From: Rhipicephalus microplus
Lineage: Eukaryota; Arthropoda; Arachnida; Ixodida; Ixodidae
DNA: 64,000 nucleotides
Reading direction: 5' to 3'
Assembly (NCBI RefSeq): GCF_043290135.1
Contig: NC_134701.1
Coordinates: 6,850,001 to 6,914,000, forward strand
In this document: positions 61,044 to 64,000 of the stretch, in pieces
Position numbering within the stretch: the first letter of the stretch is position 1
Layout of the letters: every line of letters starts with the position of its first letter
The notes under the pieces: generated by a model
The model's input: the letters and a program-made list of their open reading frames with translations, nothing else
Told to the model about the DNA's origin: nothing
Database searches by the model: none
Translations under genes and position numbers: made by a program

Positions 61044-63631
61044 GTGTGTTGCTTTTTTTTCTTTGGGCTGATAGCTTTGAAGATATGTTCTGATGGTAGT
61101 GAGAGTGGAGCAGGACTGTCTCCGTGGCGCAATTGGCTAGCGCGATTGGCTGTTAACCGAAAGGTTGGAGGTACGAGCCCACCCGGTGGTGGTGCGGCGC
61201 TTTTTTTCTTTGGGCTGATAGCTCTGAAGAAATGTTCTGACGGTGGTGAGAGTGGAGCACGACTGTCTCCGTGGCGCATTTGGCTAGCGCGATCGGCTGT
61301 TAACCGAAAGGTTGGAGGTACGAGCCCTCCCGGGAGTGGTGTGTTGCTTTTTTTATTTCGGCCTGAAAGCTATGAAGATATGTTCTGATGTTGGTGAGAG
61401 TGGAGCCCGACTCTCCGTGGCGCAATCTGCTAGCGCGATCGGCTGTTAACCGAAAGGTTGGAGGTACGAGCCCACGCAGTGGTGGTGCGGCGCCTTTTTT
61501 TTCTTTGGGCTGGTAGCTTTGAAGATATGTTCTGATGGTGGTGAGAGTGGAGCACGACTGTCTCCGTGGCGCAATAGGCTATTCGATCGGCTGTTAACTG
61601 AAAGGTTGGATGTTCGAGCCCTCCCGGGAGTAGTGTGTTGCTTTTTTTTCTTTGGGCTGATAGCTTCGAAGATATGTTCTGATGGTGGTGAGAGTGGAGC
61701 AGGACTGTCTCCGTGGCGCAATTGGCTGCCGCGATCGGCTGTTAACCGAAAGGTTGGAGGTGCGAGCCTACCCGGTGGAGGTGCGGCGCTTTTTTTTCTT
61801 TGGGCTGATAGCTTTGAAGATATGTTCTGATGGTGGTGAGAGTGGAGCACGACTGTCTCCGTGGCGCAATCGGCTAACGCGATCGGCTGTTAACCGAAAG
61901 GTTGGAGGTACGAGCCCTCCCGGGAGTGGTGTGTTCCTTTTTTTATTTTGGGCTGATAGCTTTGAAGATATGTTCTGATGGTGGTGAGAGTGGAGCACGA
62001 CTGTCTCCGTGGCGCAATTGGCTAGCGCGATCGGCTGTTAACCGAAAGGTTGGAGGTACGAGCCCACCCAGTGGTGGTGCGGCGCTTTTTTTTCTTTGGG
62101 CTGATAACTTTGAAGATATGTTCTGATGGTGGTGAGAGTGGAGCACGACTGTCTCCATGGCGCAATTGGCTATTCGATCGGCTGTTAACTGAAAGGTTTG
62201 AGGTTCGAGCCCTTCCGGGAGTGTTGTGTTGCTTTTTTTATTTTGGGCTGATAGCTTTGAAGATATGTAATGATGGTGGTGAGAGTGGAGCACGACTGTC
62301 TCTGTGGCGCAATTGGCTAGCGCGATCGGCGGTTAACCGAAAGGTTGGAGGTTCGAGCCCTCCCGGGAGTGGTGTGTTGCTTTTTTTATTTTGGGCTGAT
62401 AGCTTTGAAAATATGTTCTGGTGGTGGTGAGTGTGGAGCAGGACTGTCTCCGTGGCGCAATTGGCTAGCGCGATCGGCTGTTAACCGAAAGGTTGGAGGT
62501 ACGAGCCTACCCGGTGGAGGTGCGGCGCTTTTTTTTCTTTGGGCTGATAGCTTTGAAGATATGTTCTGATGGTGGTGAGAGTGGAGCACGACTGTCTCCG
62601 TGGCGCAATTGGCTAGCGCGATCGGCTGTTAACCGAGAGGTTGGAAGTTGGAGCCCACCCGGTGGTGGTGCGGCGATTTTTTTCCTTTTGGCTGATAGCT
62701 CTGAAGAAATGTTCTGACGGTGGTGAGAGCGGAGCACGACTGTCTCCATGGCGCAATTGGCTATGTGATCGGCTGTCAACTGAAAGGTTGGAGGTTCGAG
62801 TCCCGCGGGAGTGGTGTATTGCTTTTTTTTTCTTTGGGCTGATAGCTTTGAAGATGTGTTCTGATGGTGGTAAGAGTGGAGCACGACTGTCTCCGTGGCG
62901 CAGTTGGCTAGCGCTATCGGCTGTTAACCGAAAGGTTGGAGGTTCGGGCCCACCTGGTGGTGGTGCGGCGCTTTTTTTTCTTTGGGCTGATAGCTTTGAA
63001 GATATGTTCTGATGGTGGTGAGAGTGGAGCACGACTGTCTCCGTGGCGCAATTGGCTAGCGCGATCGGCTGTTAACCGAAAGGTTGGAGGTACGAGCCCA
63101 CCCGGTGGTGGTGCGGCGCTTTTTTTTCTTTGGGCTGATAACTTTGAAGATATGTTCTGATGGTGGTGAGAGTGGAGCACGACTGTCTCCGTGGCGCAAT
63201 CGGCTAACGCGATCGGCTGTTAACCGAAAGGTTGGAGGTACGAGGCCTCCCGGGAGTGGTGTGTTCCTTTTTTTATTTTGGGCTGATAGCTTCGAAGATA
63301 TGTTCTGATGGTGGTGAGAGTGTAGCACGACTGTCTCCGTGGCGCAATTTGCTAGCGCGATCGGCTGTTAACCGAAAGGTTGGAGGTACGAGCCCACCTG
63401 GTGGTGGTGGTGCGGCGCTTTTTTTTCTTTGGGCTGATAGCTTTGAAGATATGTTCTGATGGTGGTGAGAGTGGAGCACGACTGTCTCCATGGCGCAATT
63501 GGCTATTCGATCGGGCTGTTAACTGAAAGGTTTGAGGTTCGAGCCCTTCCGGGAGTGGTGTGTTGCTTTTTTTATTTTAGGCTTATAGCTTTGAAGATAT
63601 GTAATGATGGTGGTGAGTGTGGAGCACGACT

Positions 63632-63705
63632 GTCTCCGTGGCGCAATTGGCTAGCGCGATCGGCTGTTAACCGAAAGGTTGGAGGTTCGAGCCCTCCCGG
63701 GAGTG
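63632..63705 (+). tRNA. tRNA-Asn(GTT)-like unit
   Basis: Consensus GGGAGTG form with intact boxes, near the right end of the window. Confidence 0.56.
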
Positions 63706-64000
63706 GTGTGTTGCTTTTTTTATTTTGGGCTGATAGCTTTGAAAATATGTTCTGGTGGTGGTGAGTGTGGAGCAGGACTGTCTCCGTGGCGCAATTGGCT
63801 AGCGCGATCGGCTGTTAACCGAAAGGTTGGAGGTACGAGCCTACCCGGTGGAGGTGCGGCGCTTTTTTTTCTTTGGGCTGATAGCTTTGAAGATATGTTC
63901 TGATGGTGGTGAGAGTGGAGCACGACTGTCTCCGTGGCGCAATTGGCTAGCGCGATCGGCTGTTAACCGAGAGGTTGGAAGTTGGAGCCCACCCGGTGGT

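Larger units (their letters stand above)
60640..63207 (+). repeat. Paralogous segment with the LINE-free (empty) insertion site
   Basis: Its left part (60640-61117) matches the LINE left flank (about 49580-50057, offset 11,060). Its right part (61118 onward) matches the LINE right flank (54911 onward, offset 6,207). The uninterrupted site is at 61118-61136, where one copy of the 19-bp target sequence continues straight into CTAGCGCGATTGG. It shows the pre-insertion structure. Confidence 0.9.
54911..64000 (+). repeat. tRNA-Asn-derived tandem array, right arm
   Basis: The same unit type and orientation resume directly after the LINE poly(A) tail and continue past the window end, about 61 units by length. 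The spacer and subfamily order match parts of the left arm, so this is one array split by an insertion. Local slippage is visible: an extra CTTTG in the spacer near 58990, and an extra GGT near 63405 in the 3' tRNA edge. I see no coding gene in this arm. Confidence 0.93.

Overview
The window lies inside one very large tandem array. About 59 kb of the 64 kb consists of head-to-tail units of roughly 148 bp, all on the + strand. Each unit carries a tRNA-Asn-like sequence (anticodon GTT), then a run of 7-9 T, then a conserved spacer of about 65 bp. Dividing array length by period gives about 400 units. The array runs off both ends of the window, so the full locus is longer. The tRNA parts keep the D-loop/A-box region, the anticodon loop and often the B box. 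The acceptor stem is poorly paired in every unit I folded by hand, and A27 faces A43 in the usual anticodon stem. I therefore read them as tRNA-derived, Pol III-style repeat units rather than ordinary functional tRNA genes, although a tRNA scanner would probably call many of them.

The array is interrupted once, at 50077-54910, by a non-LTR retrotransposon (LINE) of 4,834 bp on the + strand. ORF1 (50118-51306) has two CCHC zinc knuckles and an apparent one-base frameshift near its N-terminus. ORF2 (51397-54798, 1133 aa) is fully open, with an APE-type endonuclease, a reverse transcriptase and a C-terminal Cys-rich region. A variant poly(A) signal and a 17-A tail follow. A perfect 19-bp target-site duplication (50058-50076 and 54911-54929) starts at nucleotide 1 of the tRNA sequence, so the tRNA unit is rebuilt whole downstream of the element. 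A near-identical array segment at about 60640-61300 preserves the empty site.

Layout: 1-21750 is an ~11 kb higher-order block present twice, each copy holding a 2.07-kb tandem duplication. 21750-23750 is mixed units. 23750-32605 is a 4.42-kb block present twice. 32605-36180 is mixed units. 36180-49630 is a 6.94-kb block present about twice, with a nested 590-bp duplication in each copy. 49630-50076 is the LINE left flank, 50077-54910 the LINE, and 54911-64000 array with a partial ~6.2-kb duplication. The only convincing protein-coding genes are the two LINE ORFs. The many open frames of 60-190 aa in the array, on both strands, are repeat artefacts.

Organism: a eukaryote, most likely an arthropod. 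The ORF1 zinc-knuckle block and ORF2 resemble LINE proteins that I recall as common in hard-tick (Ixodidae) genomes, so a tick is my best guess. That rests on family resemblance, not on a search.
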